A stretch of DNA of 5,110 nt from an uncultured Collinsella sp. (GTDB taxonomy: Bacteria > Actinomycetota > Coriobacteriia > Coriobacteriales > Coriobacteriaceae). The stretch lies in contig CAJJZO010000145.1 in NCBI GenBank assembly GCA_905197585.1, positions 1-5,110 on the forward strand, given 5' to 3'. Positions within the stretch are counted from its first letter, which is position 1. Each line of letters starts with the position of its first letter. The notes beneath the pieces were generated by a model. That model made no database searches. It was not told the origin of the DNA and saw only the letters and a program-made list of their open reading frames with translations. A program made the position numbers and the translations under genes. Below, piece by piece: positions 4,986 to 5,110 of this stretch.

Positions 4986-5110
4986 GAAGTGGGGCCCGGG
5001 GGGCCGATTTGAATTTGGCCCCCCCCCCCCCCCCGGGATAATTTGGGGGGGGCATGTGGGGCGGCGGGGTGTTTTTTGTGGGACTAGTTGTGGGGGGGGT
5101 TTTTTGGGGG
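4986..5110. other. Homopolymer-rich right end, probable low-quality contig end
   Basis: This 125-nt stretch is dominated by runs: sixteen C at 5019-5034, eight G at 5045-5052 and 5092-5099, and six T at 5074-area and 5100-5105, on a background of almost only G and T after 5050. It has no reading frame, no ribosome site and a base composition unlike the rest of the window. It most likely holds unreliable base calls at a sequence end, so no biological feature should be read from it. Confidence 0.7.

Noticed and set aside
5019..5052. Long C and G runs considered as a G-quadruplex or i-motif element
   Set aside because: Sixteen C in a row followed by G/T-only sequence at the very end of the window fits base-calling failure better than a functional structure.

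Overview
The window reads as high-GC, Gram-positive gut-type bacterial chromosome. The protein sequences, the compact tmk-holB-ricT order and the style of the intergenic palindromes suggest a Coriobacteriia genome, most likely Collinsella or a close relative. That assignment is inference from memory of the lineage; no search was run.

Left two-thirds (88-3591, minus strand): a tight three-gene operon, read right to left. tmk (thymidylate kinase) is followed after 1 nt by holB (clamp-loader delta' subunit), which overlaps by 10 nt with a PSP1/RicT (YaaT) family gene. A plausible promoter (TTGGGA-17-TATCAT) lies 53 nt upstream of tmk, and each gene has a strong Shine-Dalgarno. The operon joins dTTP supply, replisome assembly and an Fe-S RNA-processing/regulatory factor. 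The RicT protein is unusual: after the normal ~260-residue core it has an extra cysteine cluster and a ~240-residue disordered tail with six arginine-rich boxes.

Divergent intergenic region (3592-3902): besides the two promoters it holds a 52-bp near-perfect palindrome and a 69-bp inverted repeat of a different sequence family. Both look like dispersed palindromic (REP/MITE-like) elements.

Right part (3903-4898, plus strand): one gene for a membrane protein with an N-terminal four-cysteine zinc ribbon, a Pro/Ala-rich linker, one transmembrane helix, an 11-Asp run and a helical extracytoplasmic C-terminal region of unknown function. A second copy of the 69-bp type inverted repeat lies directly after its stop codon, so the gene is bracketed by two copies.

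Right end (4986-5110): G/C/T homopolymer runs with no coding signal. This looks like a low-quality contig end just past a repeat rather than real biology. No tRNA, rRNA, CRISPR, intact transposase or recognisable defence system was found.
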